DNA from: Xiphophorus maculatus
Taxonomy: Eukaryota; Chordata; Actinopteri; Cyprinodontiformes; Poeciliidae
Direction of reading: 5' to 3'
Length of the DNA: 64,000 nt
Assembly: GCF_002775205.1 (NCBI RefSeq)
Contig: NC_036456.1
Span: forward strand, 18,007,463-18,071,462
Shown here: piece by piece, positions 1-11,000 of the stretch
How positions within the stretch are numbered: the first letter of the stretch is position 1
Layout: every line of letters starts with the position of its first letter
The notes under the pieces: model-generated
What the model was told of the DNA's origin: nothing
Seen by the model: the letters and a program-made list of their open reading frames with translations, nothing else
The model's database searches: none
Position numbers and translations under genes: made by a program

Positions 1-459
1 TCACTGAGGTCATGGCTGATGTCCTTCAGCCTTGGCAAGGTGTTCACATACACCTGTTGGCCGCCAACCAGCAAACTGAAACAACTCCTGCTTTTATAGA
101 GTTCACACCTGCACCTGGCTCCTGTCTTCCTCTGGGAATCCTATGAAAGCACCAAACTTTTAGGGTTTTTTTTTCTTACAAAAATGTAACAGGTTTTAAT
201 CCTTCACATTAATAAATAACAATTTAGTACTTAAATTTGACCTATTATGTTTTCTTGAACGGGTTAGAGTAGCAATACAGGCTTTAAAAACATATTTATT
301 GCATTTTTTGATCAAAAATCATTCATTTGAGTTTTTATCAGAATGAGTTGTTTTAGCGCTTCTGTCACTTTAAATCTAAATAAGCTGCTGCTGGCCACGC
401 CCCCTAACTCAACGTCTACATTAGAACGGCTGAAAATACAACTGTAAAACTTCGTAAAG

Positions 460-620
460 TAGGAAGTGGTTTCTGAATGGTAAGTCAACCCTCCATAACA
501 AAATACTTGTCTTTTCCATCAGCAAAACAAGCTGGCCAAACTCAACCTGGGTTACCTAGCAACCCAAGTTGAGTTCCAGCACATTTGGGGTTGCTAGGTA
601 ACGGGTTGGGCCTTCTTATT
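460..620 (-). repeat. Dispersed repeat, GTTACCTAGCAACC family, copy 1
   Basis: Contains GGTTACCTAGCAACCC and its inverse GGTTGCTAGGTAACGGG about 40 bp apart. It also has GAGTTCCAGCACATTTGG and, in reverse orientation, the ACTTACCATCCAGAAAC and AGACAAGT blocks. The same blocks recur in the same order at 5.2-5.7 kb and 14.0-14.4 kb, so this is an interspersed element, probably a non-autonomous DNA transposon. The class is inferred; no termini were defined. Confidence 0.6.
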
Positions 621-1086
621 TGTCAGGCTACATTCAGGAGATTTTTTGAAACGGCACATTTTCCCAGACAAACAAGCACATTAACTGATGTACCAACAGT
701 AAAAGTAATATAGAAATAATTTTTCCATGTGTAAAGGGATTTAGTTTGTATTTTTCAACATGACTTTTTAAATGTATGCATACATTTTTATCATGCTAGC
801 TAGGTACTGTAGGGGCTTTAAGTAGCCGCTGTGTTTTGTTTTTAATCTTCTGCTCAGGGCTGCAAATGGCGGGGAGGGCAGCTCCACTTTTCAAAGGTTA
901 GCTCCGTGCAGCAACAAGCTGCGAAGCTGGACAGAAGCTCTTTGTGTCCAGTTTCAGGGCCGGAGCTCCGAAGAGATTCCTGCGGAGAGATAAAGCTGTT
1001 AATGTATGACTTGGTCACTTTCTGACGTCAGTCTCTATACGGTAGCATATAGGGGCAGTGTAGATAGGAAAAAAGGCACACAAAAA

Positions 1087-1860
1087 AAAAACAACTTCAA
1101 ATTTTTTTCAAAAACTCCTTTTTTTTCTCAGAAATTTTCTAGAAAAAAAGGAGAAATTTCTGAGCTTCAAAAGTTGAACATTTTGACTGAAAAACTCAGA
1201 AATTTTTAGATTAACCTCAGGAATTTTCTAGGAAAACAAGAACATTTCTGAGCCCCAAAAGTTGAATATTAGCGAGAAAAAATACAAAAATTTTGAGATT
1301 GATCTCAGAAATGTTCTAGGAAAAACATGAAAATATCTGAGCTCCAAAAGGAGCTTTTGATCTAGAAATGTTCAAGGTTTTTTGCTCATTTTTGACTTTT
1401 CGACCTCAGAAATAAACTTCTTGTTTTTTTTTTCTCAAAAACTTTTCAACTTCCTGAGATTAATCCCAAAATTTCAGATTTTTTAATTTATTCTACTTTT
1501 TAAAATCATAAATTTTCATGTTTTTCTAGAAAATATCTGAGATTAATCTCAACGTCTCTTGAGTTTTTTTTTTTTTTTTAGATTACTGTCAGACATTTTC
1601 TGGGAAAAATGTGGCAGTTCAAAAAGTTTCGATTTTTGAAACTTTTTTTCTAGAAACTTTCTGAGATTAATCTCAAAATTTCAGATTTTTTTCTTCTAGC
1701 AAATGTTCTACTTTTCAAACTCATAAATTTCAGTTTTCACAAAATTTCTGAAATCTTTAGATTAATCTCAGACATTTTTTAGAAAAAAAAAAATTTGGAA
1801 ATTTGAGAATGCCTGACCTTTGAAACCTTTTTCTAGAAACTTTCAGTTTTTTTGTGGGAA
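1087..1860. repeat. AT-rich repeat block with palindromic boxes, locus 1
   Basis: Many degenerate units made of TTTTCTAGAAA, CTCAAAATTTCAGATTTTT and the perfect 14-bp palindrome TGAGATTAATCTCA (exact at 1538-1551 and 1662-1675, one-base variants nearby). Related blocks occur near 22.2-22.7 kb and 58.7-59.0 kb. Short frames inside have biased composition and no homology I recognise, so they are not genes. Confidence 0.7.
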
Positions 1861-2039
1861 TGTATTCATTTTTCCATAATGTCTGGAACACCGTTGCACA
1901 TTAATGCCCTGAGAGTCTCCTGCCATGATGAGTGTGGCAGCAGCTGCTGTTATTAATGGACAGAGTGAGCTGTAAGTTAAGGAGAAGCAGAAATGTTGGT
2001 GTTTGTAGTTTCCGTGTGATGTGTATGAGCTCATAGTGG

Positions 2040-2650
2040 GGGTCATGCCAACATGGGAGGGATCGGACCGTCAAGTGGACAGCTCTGTAGCCCGCCTGCC
2101 CGCCCACTGCGCTCCACTCCACTCCACTCCACACCGGGAGCAGCGCGTCAGGGCTGATGCCAGCCAGCCGAACATAGATGGACTGACGAGGGAGGAACAA
2201 CAAAAACAAAACCTCTACGCAACTAGAATAAATCCATAAGAGCTGCTCGGCGGGTGAGAATAAAACTGTGACGCAGCGCTCTCTTACGGGTCCCGGTCCA
2301 GGTCAGAGTCCGTTCTGGAGACAGTCAGAGGCGGACAGTGGAGTGGAAAAAGCTTCGGGGAGCGGACGCAGCTGGAGCCCCTCTGCGTGAGTTATTTCCT
2401 CTGAATGTTAAACTTCATCTCTTAAACGAAGCCGCTCTAACAGCAGCCCGAACCGGCTGCCGCCGTTCGCTTTCTGCGTGTTTATCTGCGTGTTTGTTTT
2501 TTTTTTTAATGCGACATTAGTCCTCACAGCTGCCAATTAGTCACAGGACGCAGGCGCGAGCGAGCGCGCGCGCACAGAAACAAACTGACGGCTCGGCGCG
2601 CGAGAACGGCCAAAGCGGATTCCTGTCGCGTGACAGAGCCGGCAGATGTT
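2040..2650 (+). promoter_or_regulatory. CpG-rich probable promoter and non-coding exon 1 of the prox gene
   Basis: The only CpG-rich stretch upstream of the first prox coding exon, standing out from AT-rich flanks. A good splice donor (CTCTGC/GTGAGT, break after 2386) would end a 5'UTR exon. The first coding exon begins just 3' of a strong acceptor at 8003-8004, so an upstream non-coding exon is needed, and this is the best candidate. The transcription start is not defined; a GC-rich CGCGCGCGC run lies near 2560. Inference only. Confidence 0.45.
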
Positions 2651-2684
2651 GCCACGCGCCCCGAGGCTTCAAAAAGCTTCAAAC

Positions 2685-2796
2685 GATGGATGGATGGATG
2701 GATGGATGGATGGATGGATGGATGGATGGATGGATGGATGGATGGATGGATGGATGGATGGATGGATGGATGGATGGATGGATGGATGGATGGATG

Positions 2797-2890
<94 letters not shown>
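2685..2890 (+). repeat. Compound (GGAT)n-(GATA)n microsatellite
   Basis: Uninterrupted GATG/GGAT tetramers to about 2797 switch directly to pure GATA tetramers ending at 2890. GATG tails are what RTE/Rex3-type non-LTR elements leave, so this array may have been seeded by such a tail. Its length is likely polymorphic. Confidence 0.95.
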
Positions 2891-3315
2891 ACTCTTACAC
2901 TGTGTATTAATGTTTAAAGTTTAAATATTTTGAGCCAATGAGAAAGTAAATACTGTGTGTGTGTTGAAATATTTTACTATTTGTAAGCAGAAATAATTTT
3001 TAAATATGAAAATATAACAAAAGTTGAAATTATTTTTGAATTTTTTGTTTACTGTGTAAATGTCATGAAATAGTTGAAGTTTTTTTTACTTTGAGTTATA
3101 AAAAAGAACGTATATTTAGTCAGAGCTTACTTATACTGTATATGTGAATTATATACAATTAGTAACTTAATATATATATATAACTATATAATTTTCACTG
3201 TGAATGTTTTTAATACCCCCACCCCATTTTATTATTTTTATGATTTTTTTTATTTTTATTTTTTACAATTTTAAAAATTAAAAACATGCATTTCTCTCAA
3301 TAGGGTGCTTATATT

Positions 3316-3439
3316 CATCCATCCATCCATTTTCTAACGCCCGTGTCCTTAGTGGGGTCGGGAGGTGCTGGTTCCTATCTCCAGCTAACGTTCGGGGCCA
3401 GAGGCGGGGTCACCCTGGACAGGACGCCAGTCTGTCGCA
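3316..3439 (-). mobile_element. 5'-truncated non-LTR retroelement tail (RTE/Rex3-like) with target-site duplication
   Basis: A 124-bp segment starts with CATCCATCCATCC, which is a GATG-type 3' tail on the minus strand. It continues through a body containing CTCCAGCTAACGTTC, GGTCACCCTGGACAGG and CCAGTCTGTCGCAG. It is flanked by the 11-bp direct repeat GTGCTTATATT at 3305-3315 and 3440-3450. A second copy with the same body and its own flanking duplication lies at 22440-22572. Extreme 5' truncation, a tetranucleotide tail and a target-site duplication fit target-primed reverse transcription. The family name is from general knowledge of fish RTE/Rex3 ends. Confidence 0.75.
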
Positions 3440-4097
3440 GTGCTTATATTTACTATCTGAATTTTTTTATTATTATTATTTTTATATGAACATTTTAAAA
3501 AACAATGTTTAGTTTTATTCGTAATGAAAGTTTATTTGTACTATTTAAAATAAGTGAACTTTTACCAGAAATTCTGTTTTGTTTTATATTTAAACTTACA
3601 ATAATATTCATTGAAATAAACATATTTCCATTTGTAGCTTAATGTAACAATCAAAATTTACTATTTTGTCTATAAAACCTCTTAGATATTCCCTAAGATT
3701 GTTTTATCCAAGCCAGTTTTTGCATTACAACACTGACGGCTCCAGTCGATTTGATAATTACTTTTAAATTTGCAGATAGGGAAGACTTCCCAACATGCAT
3801 TAGGTCTATTAACAACCCCGGTTTAGGCCCGTTAATCACTGTGCTGCCAGTTTTTTCCGCTCCAGCAGTGCCATATTCTTAAACCTAATCTGGTGGTTAA
3901 TAGCGCTCATATTTGTAGCTCAGGGCTCATATTTTGTGCAGCTTTCCGCTGGCTTTGAAAGGCTAATCTGTCCCTGATATAAGCGCATTGGTCGGCCTGC
4001 CATCTGGGCTGTATTATAGCAGAGAGGAGAGGGCATTTGAATAATTGATATTTAGCTATTTATAGGAGGATTATTCTGTTCATGTTGCACCAGGGCG

Positions 4098-4406
<309 letters not shown>

Positions 4407-5013
4407 AAGTGGATTAAGGGTGTTGCTGTTCACACTACTCTCACTCCATTTCACTCTACAAGGACAGTTGACCATTGTTAGCCCTCTCTCAAGCCTCTTT
4501 CCTATTTTTTTGATGGTGAAAGTGTGTGTGACGATAAACACTCTGATCAAACAGAGCTTAACAACCTGCCCAAACAGATAACACACTGAGAGGGAGGAAA
4601 AGAGAGGATGGCAGAGGAAGGAAAAGGGGGGGAAAAGTGGGAGGGAGGTTAGGTTAGTAAAAAACAGAGATGAGGACCGACCCTTTGTGTTTAAAATGCT
4701 CCGTTGTACAAAGGCAGGTGAGAATAAGCCGATGTTTAGCATCTAGAACATATAAAAACACACATATGTTGTTGTTATTTCCAGTTTTTGTTAGGTTGTG
4801 GAGTACGGATTCAAGCATAACAGGAAGTATTGAACGAAACCCGGAGGATGATGTGAGGCAGAGATCATGAGCCAGATGTTACCCAGTTCCCTACCAGCAC
4901 ATAGCCTGACCCCACAGGCTGTTAACCTCTTTCTCTCTGCCCTACATCTGATGTTGGTTCCTCCTGTTCAGCCGTTATAGAAATATGTTGCTTAACAATA
5001 AATATTTTGTGTT

Positions 5014-5150
5014 GTAGAGGTAGAGCAGGCGTCCATATTTACAGATGCGATAGTTCCCAGCGCAGCCATTCTGGGTTCGATTCTTGACTCTGAAACTTTT
5101 CTCTCTTCCTTATGACTGTCAATAAAGGCCTCCAGTGCCACAAAACCCAA
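5014..5150 (+). mobile_element. tRNA-like SINE remnant
   Basis: A box-A-like segment (GTAGAGGTAGAGCAGGCG, about 5014-5031) and a clear B box (GGGTTCGATTC, 5073-5083) have the spacing of an internal RNA polymerase III promoter. They are followed by a pyrimidine-rich arm and TGTCAATAAAGGC near the end. It does not fold as a complete tRNA and has no proper acceptor stem, so it is read as a tRNA-derived short retroposon. Confidence 0.55.
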
Positions 5151-5189
5151 TTAACATGTTTCATATTTATTCCAAAGTTTAAAACTGAG

Positions 5190-5690
5190 ATTTGAGTGCA
5201 ACATGTCAAATGTTTAAAGAAGACCTATTTTCCAAAATTCACATTTTGCACGTTTTTATACTTCCATGTGGATTTCTGCTGCTCCTAATAACAGCCCACT
5301 TGCTTAAAAACCCCCAGCAAGCTGGTCTTTGGTATCCAGAAAATAAGCCATTTCAAAAAACCTCCATATTGTTAAGTCACAACAGGCACTGTGCTGTCGC
5401 CTAGCAACCCCAGTGAAGCCCAGTCTGTCACCTACCAACCAAAGTGGAGTTCCAGCACATTTGGTCAACTGGTTTTACTGCTGTATACGTTGTACAATGG
5501 CTGCTGGAAAAGACAAGTGTTTTGTTGTTGACTTACCATCCAGAAACAGTTTGCTGCACTCTTGTTGGTTGTGTAGGAAGCGCTACTAATGCTTTTCAAA
5601 GATGTGTAATGTATGATTGTGCATCTGTTTGCAGCCATTTTCATGTGTGAGTGTAAACGTTGAGTTGGAGGCCAACTCAACGTTTTGTGC
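5190..5690 (+). repeat. Dispersed repeat, GTTACCTAGCAACC family, copy 2
   Basis: Shares ordered blocks with copy 3 (13970-14370): CCAAAATTCACATTT, CTAGCAACC, GAGTTCCAGCACATTTGG, TGGTTTTACTGCTG, AAAGACAAGTGTTTTGTTG and ACTTACCATCCAGAAAC. Short frames here are repeat-derived and non-coding. Confidence 0.7.
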
Positions 5691-6037
5691 TCAATTGCAA
5701 TGAAAATGTTTTGTATAGCTCAGACCTATCATATTCAAGGAATCTTTAGCAGACAAAAACTATGAAACATTACCCTCTTACGCTGTAAAATATTTACGCT
5801 TGAAGCTGATAAACATGATTAAAATTAAACTCAGAAGGACGTCAGCTTTCACTGACACTATGTGACTAATCACATAGACCTGGTAGAAGTACAAGTAATA
5901 TTCATGATTTGCAATTTTTGTTATGTTTATGCACGTGGCGGCCATCTTGGATTATGAGGTTGGGGTTTGTGGCAAACAATTTAGTTTGAAGGTTGGATGT
6001 TTGACTTTAAGTGATTCTGTTGGTGATTTCTCTGACT

Positions 6038-6095
6038 CCATCCATCCATCCATCCATCCATCCATCCATCCATCCATCCATCCATCCATCCATCT
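6038..6095 (+). repeat. (CATC)n simple repeat
   Basis: About 14 uninterrupted CATC units. It could be the tail of another truncated retroelement on the minus strand, but no element body is recognisable next to it. Confidence 0.9.
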
Positions 6096-6479
6096 TTAAG
6101 GTAACGTTAAGTTAAAGTTCTTCTTCCTGTTTAATTTTTGCAGATCATCATTATAGAGATCCAAGTGGAAGAGGCTGCAGCCTTTGACCGATCAGTGGCC
6201 TGTTTTGTTGTCCAGGTTAGTTGAGCATTCATGTCCTGACTATATTACATTGAAATAATAGATTAATTCACCAAATCTCAGATTAAAAATATTTTGATTA
6301 GAGATATTTTGTTTCACTGAAAGGAAAGGAAATTAATTTGAATGTGACTTTGGGAATATAAAAGACTGCTCTCATTTTGTTTTTGTAAGAATAATCCTCG
6401 TAAAAAAAAAATGTCAATGATTAAAATTTTTTGTCCTTTTTATTGAGAGATTCTAGTAGTACAATAAAAAAATTTCTGT

Positions 6480-6990
6480 TCATCTTTTTGGAATAACTTT
6501 GGACCAAACCAAGCAAATAAAGCGCCTTACAGAGATATTTATATTCTACTAACTTTTCCACATGATGTCATGTTTTAACCACAAATGTGGTTTTGTGCAA
6601 GTTAGTGCATTTTAGACTAACACGACAGGAAACTATTCAAAAGTCTGAAGTCACTTAATTAGTAATAACATCCTGTTTTCAGGAGCTCTGGTCAGATGAC
6701 TCCAAAACGATATGTTTTGATCCACATTTAAAGCACCATTCCAAGTGTGGGACACGGTGGTGGCAGCATCATGGTGTTAGCATGCATTTGTTCAGCAAGA
6801 GTTGATGGGAAGGTGGAAGAGAACCTGTTTGAAACAGAACAGACATGGGACTGGGGCGGAGGTTAACCTTTTACCAGAATGACGACATACAGCAAGATTT
6901 AATAATTTAGATCAATGTGTCAAAATGTCCCAGTCAAAGTCCCAAAATCCAATAGACCACATGTTTCTCCATCCAATCTGACTGAGCTTG
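6480..6990 (-). mobile_element. Degraded Tc1-like transposon fragments
   Basis: Blocks such as GTGGTGGCAGCATCATGGTG, a degenerate CAAGAGTTGATGGGAAGGTGGA and CCCAGTCAAAGTCCCAAAATCC resemble common fish Tc1/mariner sequence. The frame is badly broken and no transposase is encoded. The family call rests on remembered sequence style and is moderate. Confidence 0.5.
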
Positions 6991-8006
6991 AGCTGTTTTG
7001 TCAAGGACGGGCAAAAGACGAATCACTGAATTATCAACAAAAGGTTGACATAGGGCACATGTGTCAAACTAAAGGCCCGTGGGCCAAATCTGGACCGCCA
7101 TAGCTTTTTATGTGGCCCTCTAGATTGTAGATTAAACACCAAGCGTGCTTAAATATTTTGTTATTAATCAAATCAATCAGTCCCTCCAGTTTCTTGAGAA
7201 TTATGGTGGGAATTCACACAAAATCAACAAATGCCTGTACTTTTTGCTTTAATACATAATTGGGAGTTTATTACAGATTTTTCTCAGAAATTGTCAAAAA
7301 CTTTCTTACTTGTTCTAAAGAGCTGCCTCAGACTAAATTGATGTCAGATTATAGTCCATGACCTATACAGCGAGTAATAAAAAGTCGCATTAACCTTCCT
7401 GAAGAAGCACAAATATTTCCAAATTAGTACCACAAACAAAAAATCACAAAAAGAATCACCAAAACCCAGAGGGACTGAAAAGATGTTCAATAATATCACT
7501 TAATTTTAGGAATTGATTCATATATTAACAGTTGGTGAACAGGTTTTATCAATACATTCTGGCACAACCGGCCCTTGAAGGGCCGGTTAACACAGTTAAA
7601 ATGCAAGTAGACCCCTTGTTAAAGCATAAGCCACGCCCCCTGCCAAATTTAGAAAGTTCCAGAAAGTGGGTGGAGCCAAGAAACACAAAGGGGTGTGGCT
7701 AAGCTGGAGCGTGATCAGGATGAGAAGCACTGTTGCCAACTTATCCACTTTATTATTATATTTAGCAACTTTTCAGACCCTCAAGTGGCTTTTATTCAAA
7801 AAAGGAATTTTATACAGTTTATCTGCAAAAAATAGTTGATTATAAGTGATTTAGTTCAGCTAAATTACTTATAATATACAGTGAAGTTTGCAGTAGTGGA
7901 CATGAATACCAGTTTTGTCACTTTTAACTTTTTAGAACAACAAAAACTGTTTAAAATGCAGAGCCAAACTTATCAACACAAATTTTCTGTGTTTTTCTTT
8001 GCAGTG

Positions 8007-11000
8007 ATGGATTCACCTACAGACCTTTTCGATGACTCCTCCCCCCAGATACGGACTTTTACTCCCGGTCCCTCCTCCGCAGACCTCCCTGGAGTTCACA
8101 CCGCTCCCGGCTTCAGACCCCCAGGTTTCCCCCTCATCCACCATCTCCTCCAGCCGGGCGGAGGCCCACGGAGGATCCTGACTGCAAACCAGAACGAAGT
8201 GACTGCCACTCAAATGGAGCAAGAAGAGGGGATGATGGAGGGTGAGGACGAGTTGACGGAGGTGAAAAGGAAGTGCAACGACACCGTCCTCATGGCTGAG
8301 TGGAGTCAAGACGTCATGAAAGTGAAAAGGATGAAGCTGGAGTGCAGGCAGAAAGATAAGCAACTGGAGGATGGAGGGAAGAGGAGAGAGGGGAGGAGAC
8401 GGGAGAGGGAGGAGCTGAAGGAGCAGCTTGAGGAGGCCAGGGAGAGATTGCAGGCCCTGCAGGAGAAAGTCTGGAGGGCGTTTGGGGAAAAGGCAGAGAA
8501 GAAGGAGAAGAAAAGAAACCATCAAAGGTGTGATGGCGATGGAGATGAAGTGATGGTGGAGGATGAGGAGGACGTCACAGGAGAGATGTTTGATGAAGAG
8601 GACATCGATGGCGCTGAGATGGAGAAGGAATCTTTCTCCCTGCTTTCTGTTTCCCATTTTGACAACTTCCACAAACGGAAAGACGAGTTGCAAAAAGACA
8701 GAGAAAGGCGAATAGAGAGAGGAAGAGAAGGAGACATGGAGGGCGTCATGGAGGGATCGAGACTGTGGCTGGAGTGCGGAGGTCTGACGAGGGGAGACTG
8801 GGACGGAGGAGCTGAAGACGAGCATGAGGAGGGAGGACAGAAGTTTGCTCAGGCTCTGAAGTTGGAGCTGGGCAGCGCCGTGGCGCGAGTCATTGACCGA
8901 GTCCTTCGTCTTTACACGGAGATGATGGACCATTCCTCCCCTCCTGCTGCCATCTCTTTCCACCCGTCTGATCAGGCGCATGATGGAGGGAAGGAGAGGG
9001 ATGGCTGGATGGGACTGTTGACGAGAGGAAGAGTGGAGGAACCGATGAAAGAGAAGGAGGACGGAGACAGAGAGCAGCAGCTCAAGAAGTTGGTTCCTTC
9101 TGGACCAGATTTGTCAATGCCATTGGCCGTTCACAGGTCACCTGACACGCGGAAGACCTTCCCTCTCCTCGGACCACCGCTCCCCACCAACATCAACTCC
9201 TCTCACCCAAACCTCCCCCTTCATCACCCCTCTTTGACCCGACCCACTCCTCTTCCTCACCCTCCACTCATGCCTCCAGCTTCACACCCCAAAGAGACTT
9301 CCTCCTCCACCTCCTTCCACCCCTCTTCATCGTCCTCTTCTTCCTCCTCGTCCTCCTTCCCTGCACCACCTCCACCTCCTCCGCCTCTTCCTCTTCCATT
9401 ACTCCACTACTCCATGCAGCAGCTCTTTTCCCGCTCGCTCCACCACCCACAGCTCCCTCATCTCGCTCCGTCTCGGAAGGACTACCTGAACTCCGACCCC
9501 TTCCTGGAGTTCTCCTCTCATGCCTCCTTCCCTCCGCTCCCTTTCCTCGGACACCTGGACCCGTCGCTGACTCGCCACGGAGTCAGAGAGAGGGAGAGGG
9601 GGGTAAGGGGAGATGGGAGCATCCGAGGAGGCGGAGGAATGGACGGAGGAGAGCTCTACTTGACCGCCGGCGGGATATCCTTTTTGTCATTTGACGGAAG
9701 GAATAACAGAGAGGATTGTGTTTGTTCATGTTTGTCCTTAACCAGTGTCATGTTTACACTCAGGAGGGATTGTCTCCCTGCCATCTGAAGAAAGCCAAGC
9801 TCATGTTCTTCTACACACGGTACCCCAGCTCCAACACACTCAAGACCTACTTCCCTGATGTCAAGGTAAGTGTGCCTCAATGATCCATCCATCCATAGTC
9901 CCTAGTTATCCAAGACAGGGTCACACGGTACAATACAGGAAGACCAACCAACCAACCAATCAATCAAGTTTGTTTGTATAGCACAAACTTGATTGATTTT
10001 CACAACAAGGCAGTTCAGAGTGATTTACATCGTAAAAAGCCAAGAATAAAAAGTCATAAACACAACATACAGTCAACATTTGTGAAAACCAGTAACAGAC
10101 ATTACATTTTGACGAGCGCCATCATCAAGATCGTCAATACGCATCAAATATTTTGGTCAATATTTCATTAATTATGTTTCGAAGGAAACTGTAAACAGGT
10201 GGATTTCTAGTCAAAATTGAAAGAAACTCAGTGTTTTTGCAGTTTTCTGGAAGTTTGTTCCAGATTTGTGATACACAGAAGCTGAATGCTGCTTCTCCAT
10301 ATTTGGTTCTGGTTTTTTAACCAGAACCGGAAGACCTGAGAAGTCTGTGAGGTTGATACAACAACAGCAGGTCTTTAATGTATTGTGGTTCTAAGCCGTT
10401 CAGTGACTTATAAACTAACAGTATTTTAATGTCTATTATCTGAGCTCCAAGGAGCCAGTCTAGGGATTTTAAAATATACTTGAACCAACTCTCTCCGTTC
10501 CCAAAACAGGGGAGTGGCGGCTCAACACAATTTCTTCACCATGCCAGACCAGAGCAGTGCTTACTTTACTTCAGACAAGACTCCAATCCGTCTATCCTTC
10601 TGTTCCTCAGCTCTACTATCGCACCTGTACAAGACACAAAATTGATCTATACCTCTGTGTCCTGGTAAAAACCAGCCCCTAGCTCTATGCTTTGCTTCGT
10701 ACAGAGGATTTGGACCCTTGGCTATTCAGAAAATGCTTGGCGTTATTTTACCCAGTTGCTAACTGTTGTTAGCGAGGTCGACAGGTCGATGAAAAATATC
10801 AGAAATTGTGTGTGCTGTGAACAACCCTGACATTTTTGCCAGCAATAAAATGTCTAAAACATTCCTCTTGCTCAGAGTTGAATTGAAGTGTATTAGCGTC
10901 ACTATTAGCATATTAGCTTAAATGTGCCCACCACTGAATAAAACCACCTGAATTTACTGGCTTTATCATTTAAGAGTCTTTCAGTCTCAATCAACGGATG

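Larger units (their letters stand above)
1..2039. other. Upstream intergenic DNA, no gene seen
   Basis: AT-rich sequence with no convincing coding exon. It holds a reverse-oriented copy of a dispersed repeat (about 460-620) and a long AT-rich palindromic repeat block (about 1087-1860). Both are listed separately. No RNA gene was recognised. Confidence 0.6.

Noticed and set aside
5014-5150. Functional tRNA gene
   Set aside because: A and B boxes are present, but there is no acceptor stem pairing or clear anticodon arm; fits a SINE remnant better.
8013-8981. 322-codon open frame on the minus strand opposite prox exon 2
   Set aside because: Shadow of the Glu/Lys/Arg-rich coding strand; the plus strand has clear PROX homology and correct splice sites.
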